The position numbers and the translations under genes are program-made. A stretch of DNA of 64,000 bases from NCBI GenBank assembly GCA_900168235.1, contig FUZG01000011.1:1-64000 (forward strand), written 5' to 3'. Each line of letters begins with the position of its first letter. Positions within the stretch are counted from its first letter, which is position 1. This document shows positions 56,746-64,000 of this stretch, one piece after another. The stretch is from Lachnospiraceae bacterium (GTDB lineage Bacteria > Bacillota > Clostridia > Lachnospirales > Lachnospiraceae). The notes beneath the pieces are model-generated. The model had not been told where the DNA came from. It saw only the letters and a list, made by a program, of their open reading frames with translations, and did no database searches.

Positions 56746-58746
56746 ATGTCAGCAAATGGAAAACCTTATTACATCACAACAGCGATCGCCTATGCATCAG
56801 GCAAGCCGCATATCGGCAACACCTATGAGATCATCCTCGCAGATGCCATCGCCCGTTTTAAGAGACAGGAGGGCTATGACGTTCGTTTCCAGACAGGAAC
56901 AGACGAGCACGGTCAGAAGATCGAGGAGAAGGCTGCTGCAGCAGGCGTTACACCTAAAGAATATGTAGATAACACTGCATCCGAGATCAAGAGGATCTGG
57001 GATCTCATGAACACCAGTTATGACCGCTTCATCCGCACAACAGACGAGGATCATGAGAAGCAGGTTCAGAAGATCTTTACAAAGCTTTATGAGCAGGGAG
57101 ATATCTACAAGGGCTCCTATGAAGGAATGTACTGTACACCCTGCGAATCCTTCTGGACAAAGAGCCAGCTCGTAGACGGCAAGTGTCCGGACTGCGGACG
57201 TCCTGTTACACCTGCTCACGAAGAAGCTTATTTCTTCAAGATGAGCAAGTATGCAGATAAGCTCATTGACTACATCGAGAGCCATCCTGAGTTCATCCAG
57301 CCTGTTCAGAGAAAGAACGAGATGATCAATAACTTCCTGAAACCGGGTCTCCAGGATCTCTGCGTATCAAGAACAAGCTTCAACTGGGGTATCCAGGTAC
57401 CTTTTGATCCGAAGCATGTGACATATGTATGGCTCGATGCTCTCGTAAACTATATCACCGGTCTCGGCTATGACGCAGACGGTGAGCACGGCGACCTTTA
57501 CAAGAAGTTCTGGCCGGCAGACCTTCACCTCATCGGTAAAGATATTGTCCGTTTCCACACAATTTACTGGCCGATCTTCCTCATGGCACTTGGTGAGCCT
57601 CTTCCGAAGCAGGTATTCGGACACCCGTGGCTCCTTCAGGAAGACGGAAAGATGAGTAAGTCCAAGGGAAATGTTATCTACGCAGACGACCTCGTAAAGA
57701 TCTTTGGCGTAGATGCTGTACGTTATTTTGTACTTCACGAAATGCCTTACGAGACAGACGGTGTTATTTCATGGGATCTTCTCGTTGAGCGTTTCAATTC
57801 CGACCTTGCAAATACTCTCGGAAACCTCGTAAAGAGAACAATTTCCATGAGTAACCAGTACTTTGGCGGTGTCCTTGAGAATAAGGGCGTGGCTGAGCCT
57901 GTTGATGACGATCTCCACGCAGTAGTTCTCGGAACAAAGGCACAGATCGAGAAGGATATGGAGGGTCTGCACGTTGCAGATGCTCTTACACATATCTTTA
58001 ATCTCTTTAAGAGATGCAATAAGTACATCGACGAAACAACACCGTGGATCCTTGCAAAGGACGAGGCAAAGAAAGACCGCCTGTCCACAGCACTTTACAA
58101 TCTTGCTGATTCCATCACTATCGGCGCAGCTCTTCTGGAGTCATTCCTTCCTGAGACAAGCGCAAAGATCCTTGCACAGCTCAACACTGTAAAGCCAGAG
58201 CTCGATGACTGTGATAAGGCAGGCAGATTTGTAAGCGGCACAAAGGTAACAGAGGATCCTGAGACACTTTTCCAGAGAGCAAAGCCGGAAGACATCATGA
58301 AGGAAGTCGAGAAGCTTTATCCTGCTCAGAAGGAAGAGAAGAAAGCTGAAAAGAAGGCAAAGAAAGCGAAGGCTCCTGAAGTAAAGATGGACCTTAAGAA
58401 GGCACAGAACAAGGAAAACATCGTTTATGATGATTTCGCAAAGTGCGAGTTCCGTGTAGGTGTCATCAAAGAGGCATCTTTTGTAGAAAATTCCGAGAAG
58501 CTCCTTTGCTTCAAGGTTAAGATCGGTGAGGAGGAGCGCCAGATCCTGTCCGGTATCCGTAAGTACTATCCGGAGCCTGAGAAACTCATCGGAATGAAAG
58601 TAATGGCTGTCACAAACCTTGCACCGAGAAAGATGGCAGGTCTGGAGTCCTGCGGTATGCTTCTCTGCGCAGAAGATGCAGAGGGCAATCTGGCTCTCAT
58701 GACACCGGGAAGTGACGCTGTCGGAGACGGTGCATCTATCGAGTGA
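56746..58746 (+). CDS. metG: methionyl-tRNA synthetase with C-terminal tRNA-binding domain
   Basis: 666 aa from ATG 56746 with AAAGGAAG upstream; an upstream in-frame extension to 56587 has no support and would add 53 odd residues. The class I signatures are PHIGNTYE (HIGH) and DGKMSKSKGNV (KMSKS). A zinc knuckle (CTPCESFW and CPDCGRP) places it in the group with a metal-binding connective peptide. After a Lys/Ala-rich linker (EEKKAEKKAKKAKAPEVKM) a Trbp111-type OB-fold domain (about 565-666, with FRVGVIKEA and LAPRKMAGLESCGM) supports dimerisation and tRNA binding. It charges tRNA-Met for initiation and elongation. Confidence 0.97.
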   Translation: MSANGKPYYITTAIAYASGKPHIGNTYEIILADAIARFKRQEGYDVRFQTGTDEHGQKIEEKAAAAGVTPKEYVDNTASEIKRIWDLMNTSYDRFIRTTDEDHEKQVQKIFTKLYEQGDIYKGSYEGMYCTPCESFWTKSQLVDGKCPDCGRPVTPAHEEAYFFKMSKYADKLIDYIESHPEFIQPVQRKNEMINNFLKPGLQDLCVSRTSFNWGIQVPFDPKHVTYVWLDALVNYITGLGYDADGEHGDLYKKFWPADLHLIGKDIVRFHTIYWPIFLMALGEPLPKQVFGHPWLLQEDGKMSKSKGNVIYADDLVKIFGVDAVRYFVLHEMPYETDGVISWDLLVERFNSDLANTLGNLVKRTISMSNQYFGGVLENKGVAEPVDDDLHAVVLGTKAQIEKDMEGLHVADALTHIFNLFKRCNKYIDETTPWILAKDEAKKDRLSTALYNLADSITIGAALLESFLPETSAKILAQLNTVKPELDDCDKAGRFVSGTKVTEDPETLFQRAKPEDIMKEVEKLYPAQKEEKKAEKKAKKAKAPEVKMDLKKAQNKENIVYDDFAKCEFRVGVIKEASFVENSEKLLCFKVKIGEEERQILSGIRKYYPEPEKLIGMKVMAVTNLAPRKMAGLESCGMLLCAEDAEGNLALMTPGSDAVGDGASIE

Positions 58747-58795
58747 TGATGTTTGGGGATGATGCCTGAACCGCTCATTACAAAAAGGTGGGAAT

Positions 58796-59746
58796 ATGTA
58801 TAAACCGGAGGTTTTTACGATCGATTCCAGGGACGGTAAGACCAAGCTCCATTGCGAAAAGCTGGTACCGAGCGGAAAAGTTCGGGCGATACTGATAGTC
58901 GCACATGGAATGAATGAGTACTTTGACCGTTACCATGAAATGTCGGAATTTCTGGAAGGAGAGGGCATTTTGGTTGCTGGTCTTGACCATTTAGGTCACG
59001 GCCACACAGCCGAAGCTCAGGGTGAATCAGGATACTTCGCGGATCGTGACGGGGCTACCGTCCTGGTCCGTGATGTTCACCGCCTGAAAAAGACCATAGA
59101 GTCTGATTATCCCGGGGTACCTGTTTTTGTCATGGGACACAGCATGGGTTCCTTTATCATAAGGAACTACATAAATGTGTACGGACGCGGTATCAAGGGA
59201 GCAATCCTCATGGGATCAGGCTGGAGATCAGTCTGTGAAGTAAAGGCAGGACGGATCCTTGCGAAATTTATGGGAAAGATAAAGGGCAGGCACAGTAGGA
59301 GCCTCTTTCTCACAGCGCTTATCATGAAGAAGTACGGTGAGAGCTTCCCTGTGGAGGACGGACCTTTAGGATGGATCTGCAGTATTCCTGATATCAGGAA
59401 CGAATTTGAAGTGGATCCGCTGAGAGGCGACGATTTTACCATCGGAGCATATAACGACCTGATCGATCTCGCGCTCCGTGCGGAGGATTTCAGGAGAGCA
59501 TCCATGATACCGTCCGAGCTCCCGCTCTTACTCCTGTCAGGAGAGGATGATCCCGTGGGCGATTTTGGAAAAGGTGTTGAACAGACTGCACAGTTTTACA
59601 GAAATGCCGGGATACGGGATGTTATCGTAAAGCTTTATAAAGGAAACCGTCATGAGGTTTATCATGACAGGGACCGATATGCATCATTTATGGACATCAT
59701 CCATTTCATGGAGGACCATGGGGTGGAAAAGGCTGGCAGTAATTAA
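58796..59746 (+). CDS. alpha/beta hydrolase, monoacylglycerol-lipase-like
   Basis: 316 aa. Signatures are AHGMNEYFDRYHEMSEFL, the DHLGHGHTA stretch and the nucleophile elbow GHSMGSFI, all typical of serine aminopeptidase S33/Hydrolase_4 proteins (lysophospholipase or monoglyceride-lipase type). The acid lies in LLSGEDDPVGDF and the His in GNRHEVYHD. No signal peptide is present, so it acts inside the cell. The substrate is uncertain, probably a lipid ester. AAAGGTGGG precedes ATG 58796. It lies 49 bp behind metG. Confidence 0.87.
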   Translation: MYKPEVFTIDSRDGKTKLHCEKLVPSGKVRAILIVAHGMNEYFDRYHEMSEFLEGEGILVAGLDHLGHGHTAEAQGESGYFADRDGATVLVRDVHRLKKTIESDYPGVPVFVMGHSMGSFIIRNYINVYGRGIKGAILMGSGWRSVCEVKAGRILAKFMGKIKGRHSRSLFLTALIMKKYGESFPVEDGPLGWICSIPDIRNEFEVDPLRGDDFTIGAYNDLIDLALRAEDFRRASMIPSELPLLLLSGEDDPVGDFGKGVEQTAQFYRNAGIRDVIVKLYKGNRHEVYHDRDRYASFMDIIHFMEDHGVEKAGSN

Positions 59747-59794
59747 CTGCTGCGACACAATTCGCCGGATTTCCGGCGGGAGGATCATTTTATT

Positions 59795-60814
59795 ATGAAA
59801 AAATTTGTTGCGCTCGTTCTTGCAATGACGCTGGCATCAGCGCCTGTGGTAACTTATGCCAATGAGGCGACTCCTATCACATGGGGTGATGAAGCATCAG
59901 AGTCCGCTCCGAGCATGGGTGCGGAACTTGGTAAAACTGAGAACCAGTCAAAGCCCTACCTTGCAATGGGACAGAATCTCACTGCAGAGCAGCAGGCAAC
60001 GGTATTAAGCCTCATGGGGCTCGCAGGAACCGATATTTCCGGTTACAGCGTTGTTACAGTAAGCAATGCGGAAGAGCACCAGTACCTGGACAGCTACATC
60101 AGTCCTTCAGTTATAGGAACAAAGTCACTTTCATCCGTTCTCGTTAGACCGGCTGAAAAAGGACACGGTATCCAGGTAAAAACATATAACATTAATTACT
60201 GTACAGAAGGAATGTACAAAAATGCGCTGGCAACAGCCGGCGTTACCGATGCAGACATCATTGTAGCCGGACCCACATCAATTTCAGGTACGGCAGCTCT
60301 TATCGGAGCACTGAAGGCTTACGCCGAAATGACCGATACAGAAGTAAATGAGTCTGCTCTCGATACCTCTCTTAATGAGCTTGTGACAACAGGTGAACTT
60401 GAGCAGACCATTAAGGGCGCTGATAAAGAGGACGTAGAGAAACTACTTGCCTTTGTTAAGGCTGAGATAGCATCTGCAGATCTTGACAGCAGAGAAGATA
60501 TTGAGGCTGCCGTTAAGAAGGGTGTCGAGGATTACAATGCTCAGAACGGAACAAACATCTCCTTAACAGATAGTCAGATGAAGCAGATCGTGGATGTGAT
60601 GGAAAAGATCAATAAACTTGGTCTCGACTATGAAACACTTCTCGATCAGGCGGCTGACCTCTATGAGAGTATGGGAGACGATATTTCCGCTGACAACTTA
60701 AAAGAACTCGTCGAGAAGAATAAGACGAAGATCGCTGCAGGAGTTATCAAGTCGTTCTTTACAGGAATCGGTAAATCGATTGGAAAATTCTTTAAAGGAC
60801 TGTTTGGGAACTGA
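59795..60814 (+). CDS. secreted DUF1002-family protein
   Basis: 339 aa. A signal peptide (MKKFVALVLAMTLASAPVVT, cleavage near YAN-EA) is followed by a DUF1002 domain (about 55-290) with LTAEQQATVLSLMGL, the TYNINYCTEGMYKNALATAG block and VAGPTSISGTAALIGALKAY. The function of this family is unknown. The C-terminus ends in a basic amphipathic segment (FFTGIGKSIGKFFKGLFG) that may contact membranes. A hairpin (CGCCGGA and TCCGGCG, about 59763-59778) just precedes the GGGAGG ribosome site and could influence translation. Its stop codon overlaps the next start by one base. Confidence 0.85.
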   Translation: MKKFVALVLAMTLASAPVVTYANEATPITWGDEASESAPSMGAELGKTENQSKPYLAMGQNLTAEQQATVLSLMGLAGTDISGYSVVTVSNAEEHQYLDSYISPSVIGTKSLSSVLVRPAEKGHGIQVKTYNINYCTEGMYKNALATAGVTDADIIVAGPTSISGTAALIGALKAYAEMTDTEVNESALDTSLNELVTTGELEQTIKGADKEDVEKLLAFVKAEIASADLDSREDIEAAVKKGVEDYNAQNGTNISLTDSQMKQIVDVMEKINKLGLDYETLLDQAADLYESMGDDISADNLKELVEKNKTKIAAGVIKSFFTGIGKSIGKFFKGLFGN

Positions 60815-61293
60815 TGGAAATGAGGGAGCATGAGGGCCGGATCATCCGACCGATACGGGACGAGGAATGGGGAGACACCATGGCGTTAGTCTGGCGTGTA
60901 TTCCTGCGTTACGAAGTGGAAGATTACAGCACGGAAGGTGTAAATAACTTCCGTGATTTCATCGCGGATGACACACTGTACATGATGTTCAGGCAGGGTG
61001 TCTACAGGGTTTTTGGCTGTTTTGAAGGACCAAAGATCTGCGGGATGATATCTGTCAGAAGCGGGAACCATATTTCTCTCCTGTTTGTGGATGAAAAGAG
61101 CCAGCGTCAGGGGATTGGCGCGAACCTCATGCGATATCTCTGTGACTGTCTTGTGGAAGAAGGACAGAGCCGTGTAACGGTAAATTCATCACCGTATGCA
61201 GTAGGCTTTTATCACAGGATGGGCTTCACGGATACGGATGAAGTCCAGTATTCACAGGGGATCTCATTTACTCCCATGGAATTTATCCTGTAA
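60814..61293 (+). CDS. GNAT-family N-acetyltransferase
   Basis: 159 aa. The start codon overlaps the stop of the DUF1002 gene (TGATGG), so the two are translationally coupled. The acetyl-CoA binding loop is visible in LLFVDEKSQRQGIGANLMRY (the Q/RxxGxG/A pattern) and the C-terminal GFYHRMGFTDT block is typical of GNAT enzymes. The substrate is unknown. It lies 28 bp upstream of a two-component regulator. Confidence 0.85.
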   Translation: MEMREHEGRIIRPIRDEEWGDTMALVWRVFLRYEVEDYSTEGVNNFRDFIADDTLYMMFRQGVYRVFGCFEGPKICGMISVRSGNHISLLFVDEKSQRQGIGANLMRYLCDCLVEEGQSRVTVNSSPYAVGFYHRMGFTDTDEVQYSQGISFTPMEFIL

Positions 61294-61321
61294 AAAACGC
61301 AGCACATTAGAAAGGCAGAGT

Positions 61322-62017
61322 ATGAATATACTTATTTGTGATGATGATAAGGAAATAGTAGAGGCGGTAGACATTTATCTCTCTCAGGAAGGATATCATG
61401 TCTACAAGGCATATGACGGACAGGAAGCTCTGGATGTCATCGCCGCTAACGAGATACAGCTTCTTATCATTGACGTTATGATGCCGAGAATGGATGGAAT
61501 ACACGCTGTTCTCGAGCTTAGAAAAAATAGTTCTATCCCGGTTATTTTCCTGTCAGCAAAGACAGAAGATTCCGACAAGATCCTCGGACTTAATGTGGGA
61601 GCGGACGATTATCTCTCCAAACCCTTTAATCCGCTGGAGCTGGTGGCAAGAGTAAAGAGCCAGCTTCGACGCTATACAAAGCTTGGAACCATCGCCGAAG
61701 AGGAGAGCAGCAATGTTTACTCCGCAGGCGGACTTTGCATCAATGATGATGATAAGTCGGTTGAAGTAGACGGCGAGAAAGTAAGACTTACTCCTATCGA
61801 GTACAACATCCTTCTCCTGCTCGTTAAAAATGCAGGAAAGGTTTTCTCCATCGATCAGATCTACCAGAGCATCTGGAACGAAGATGCCATTGGAGCTGAT
61901 AACACAGTAGCAGTGCATATCCGGCACATTCGTGAAAAGATCGAGATCAACCCGAAAGAGCCGAGATATCTGAAAGTAGTCTGGGGCGTAGGATACAAGA
62001 TTGAAAAGCAGAATTAA
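61322..62017 (+). CDS. OmpR/PhoB-family response regulator (VanR-like)
   Basis: 231 aa from ATG 61322 (AAAGGCAG upstream); the in-frame stretch from 61238 overlaps the acetyltransferase gene and has no site. The receiver domain starts MNILICDDDKEIVEAV, with phospho-acceptor Asp near residue 51 in LLIIDVMMPRMDG and the switch Lys in YLSKPFNP. The C-terminal winged helix (about 130-229) has RLTPIEYNILLLLVKNAGKV and NTVAVHIRHIREKIEINPKE. It acts with the kinase that starts inside its last codons. The target genes are unknown. Confidence 0.93.
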   Translation: MNILICDDDKEIVEAVDIYLSQEGYHVYKAYDGQEALDVIAANEIQLLIIDVMMPRMDGIHAVLELRKNSSIPVIFLSAKTEDSDKILGLNVGADDYLSKPFNPLELVARVKSQLRRYTKLGTIAEEESSNVYSAGGLCINDDDKSVEVDGEKVRLTPIEYNILLLLVKNAGKVFSIDQIYQSIWNEDAIGADNTVAVHIRHIREKIEINPKEPRYLKVVWGVGYKIEKQN

Positions 62018-64000
62018 AAAAAGAAATCTGTTTATAGACAGCCGAAAGGCGATACTTATCCTGTGCGGAGAGCTTTTTGTAGTGGCGGCAGCCCTGATTC
62101 TTACCGTGCTGGCTCTGTCTCTGAGCCGCGTGGAAGGTCAGGATATGACCGTCGTTTTGCAGAGCACGGAATTTGAACGATCCGAAGTATTCAAAAATCT
62201 GGTGCAGGAACGGCTGGACGATATAGTAAAAAACAGCCGGTTAAAGAGTAATTTTGAAAGAAACGGCAAGTTTTACGGGAGAAAGATCGTAGACCTTGCA
62301 GAATACATAAATGAGGGAAAGATCTCCGGAAAGCAGAAAAACAGTGTCGGCTATTATCTGGAGGATCTGATCCGCTGGAGCCGTAAGGGTCTGGTTTATA
62401 AATATCTGGACGATGACGTTGTAAGCGCGGAATCTGACATGCCGAAGTCCTATGAAAAGGGAAATCTCGTGATCGACGGTGACGAGATCGATCTGAAGGA
62501 AGAATATTATCCTGCGAGAGGACGGGCGCTTTTCGATTACGTGAACAGCAGCTATAACCGCTCGGATCTCCTGAACCTGCTGGAGGCATCTCTTTTAAAG
62601 ATCGGTGAAGACGAGCAGGATTATCGCGAGCTTTCAACAGAGCTTAAGGGAAGTAAGACAAATGTCCGATTTTTTATAGAGGACTATGCGGATAAAAATA
62701 CGTATTCAAATGTAGACAAGGAAGAATTTAAGGAAAATGACACCATAAGGACTTATGGCAGATATCTGATCCTTGATTCCAGATCTCTTGAATACGAGAG
62801 CAATATGCGTGTTACAGACGCATATTTATACAATCTGATAACGAAATTCTCGGAGGATTTTGACGGGAATTATTACATAGAGTTTGGTATAGATACCGAT
62901 TATCCGGTAGTCGATTCCTTCAGCGCGGCCCGGGATCAGTACTATGAGTATAGACCGAGGATTCAGGCGAGTGTCATGGCAGCGGGATTTTTACTGCTGC
63001 TGACGCTTGGGGTTCTGGTGCTCCTTACCGTAACCGCAGGAAAAGAAACTGCGGACCCCGATGAAGAGATAAAGCTCCTGGGCTTTGACAGGATAAAGAC
63101 TGAGATCGCGGGACTCTTTTTCGGTTCTGTGGTGCTCTTTGGAAGCAAGTACCTGATACAGAAGGTATATGAGTACAGAAATATACCGGAGCTGTCTGTA
63201 GCCGTAGCAGGCGTCGGAACAGCTCTCATAATGCTGGTATTTATCATGGGTTTCCTGAGCCTTGTAAGGCGGGTTAAGGCGGGCACACTCTACGAGGACA
63301 GCTTCCTTAACTGGTTCCTCTTAAAGTGCAGATATATCTCGGAAACAGGTACCATCATGCAGAACGGTACGCTGATCCTTATCGAAATATTTGCTGTGTT
63401 CACGCTTTTTGTTGGAATGAATGCAGCCCTTGTTTACAGGGCATTTGAAACAGAGGAACTTATCTGGTGGATAATCCTTTTCATCCTTGATGTGATCATC
63501 GTGATCTATTTCATGAATCACGCGATGCAGAGGAAGAGGATACTTCACGGTGTGCAGGAAATGAGCGAAGGTCATCTGGAAGACGGTATCGATGATTCAT
63601 GGATGACTGCTGATAACGCACAGCTTGCCCGCGCTATTAATACTATGAGTGTCGGACTGAAGAAAGCACTGAAGTCCAGCATAAAGACTGAGAAACTCCG
63701 TGCGGACCTTATCACAAACGTGTCTCACGATATCAAGACTCCGCTCACGAGCATTATAAATTACGTAGATCTCTTAAAGAGGCTCAATCTCAAGGAACCT
63801 GAGGCACAGGAGTACTTAAGGATACTTGAGCAGAAGTCATCAAGGCTCAAGACTCTTACCGAGGATCTCGTAGAGGCGTCAAAGATCGAGTCAGGAAATA
63901 TCAGTCTCGAAATGACAAAGCTCGGCTTTGGAATGATCGTATCTCAGATGGAAGGCGAGATTTACGAGAGATTTGAAGCATCAGGGCTTGAGCTCGTGAC
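62001..64000 (+). CDS. sensor histidine kinase, 3' end beyond the window
   Basis: An open frame runs from TTG 62001 to the window end (666 codons, no stop). The TTG overlaps the regulator gene by 17 bp and has AGGA 7 bp upstream; no earlier ATG is possible. One membrane helix near the start (ILILCGELFVVAAALILTVL) is followed by an extracellular domain of about 270 residues. Further membrane helices (about 320-340, 368-385, 396-420, 450-470 and 487-505) and a HAMP-like segment (MSEGHLEDGIDDSWMTADNA) lead to HisKA with H576 in TNVSHDIKTPLTSI. The ATPase domain lies outside the window. The many membrane helices are more than the usual two of VanS-type kinases. Confidence 0.85.
   Translation, partial: MKSRIKKRNLFIDSRKAILILCGELFVVAAALILTVLALSLSRVEGQDMTVVLQSTEFERSEVFKNLVQERLDDIVKNSRLKSNFERNGKFYGRKIVDLAEYINEGKISGKQKNSVGYYLEDLIRWSRKGLVYKYLDDDVVSAESDMPKSYEKGNLVIDGDEIDLKEEYYPARGRALFDYVNSSYNRSDLLNLLEASLLKIGEDEQDYRELSTELKGSKTNVRFFIEDYADKNTYSNVDKEEFKENDTIRTYGRYLILDSRSLEYESNMRVTDAYLYNLITKFSEDFDGNYYIEFGIDTDYPVVDSFSAARDQYYEYRPRIQASVMAAGFLLLLTLGVLVLLTVTAGKETADPDEEIKLLGFDRIKTEIAGLFFGSVVLFGSKYLIQKVYEYRNIPELSVAVAGVGTALIMLVFIMGFLSLVRRVKAGTLYEDSFLNWFLLKCRYISETGTIMQNGTLILIEIFAVFTLFVGMNAALVYRAFETEELIWWIILFILDVIIVIYFMNHAMQRKRILHGVQEMSEGHLEDGIDDSWMTADNAQLARAINTMSVGLKKALKSSIKTEKLRADLITNVSHDIKTPLTSIINYVDLLKRLNLKEPEAQEYLRILEQKSSRLKTLTEDLVEASKIESGNISLEMTKLGFGMIVSQMEGEIYERFEASGLELV

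Noticed and set aside
1-64000. CRISPR array, rRNA or tRNA genes, prophage or complete insertion sequence
   Set aside because: No regularly spaced repeats, no rRNA or tRNA signatures, and no transposase or integrase gene were found; the repeats are dispersed and the phage-like genes are only two.

Overview
The window looks like a chromosomal segment of a Gram-positive anaerobe of the class Clostridia, most likely family Lachnospiraceae. The reasons are the AGGAGG-type ribosome sites, a HrcA/CIRCE heat-shock operator, FMN and tetrahydrofolate riboswitches, LytTR/GHKL two-component genes, clostridial-type FtsH, DacF and C69 dipeptidase proteins, and many c-di-GMP proteins. This placement is inferred from gene content; there is no rRNA or tRNA gene in the window to anchor it.

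Region 1-4550 is a self-contained accessory module. A decayed gene fragment is followed by a LytTR response regulator, a GHKL sensor kinase and two soluble coiled-coil proteins of unknown function. Near-identical paired direct repeats, with 21 bp between repeat starts, lie upstream of both the regulator and the coiled-coil pair; they look like LytTR operators. The module is bracketed by two identical 93-bp direct repeats. Shortened versions of this repeat recur at 34651 and 42579, and the three copies whose left flank is visible sit directly after an intrinsic terminator.

Region 4743-20628 holds an acyltransferase, a Sel1-like protein, a secreted subtilisin-like protease, two NUDIX enzymes, an hsp20 gene under a perfect CIRCE operator, a dicarboxylate symporter and ZIP transporter pair, peptidases (M24, C69), a mutarotase-like protein, a third NUDIX enzyme, hflKC and manA. 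Region 20669-32089 (membrane quality control and signalling) holds ftsH, a small membrane protein and a stomatin-like SPFH gene, then a FIST hybrid kinase carrying a whole phosphorelay, an AlaX editing protein, an EAL protein and a symporter fused to an N-terminal ATPase-like domain.

Region 32090-34330 is a small mobile-looking island: a long imperfect palindrome, a tiny ORF, an XRE regulator and an ORF6N/PLD-like protein, closed by an inverted partial copy of the palindrome. It is followed by the FMN-riboswitch-controlled operon ribD-ribE-ribBA-ribH (34372-38282).

Region 38455-56487 mixes c-di-GMP signalling (an EIIC-EAL fusion and three GGDEF proteins), surface and cell-wall functions (transglutaminase-like protein, D,D-carboxypeptidase, M6-like protease), a zinc-ribbon/SPFH cluster resembling Bacillus ydjGHI without pspA, trmL, and folC/folT with a tetrahydrofolate riboswitch. 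The right end (56746-64000) holds metG, an alpha/beta hydrolase, a DUF1002 protein, a GNAT acetyltransferase and an OmpR-type two-component pair whose kinase runs off the window.
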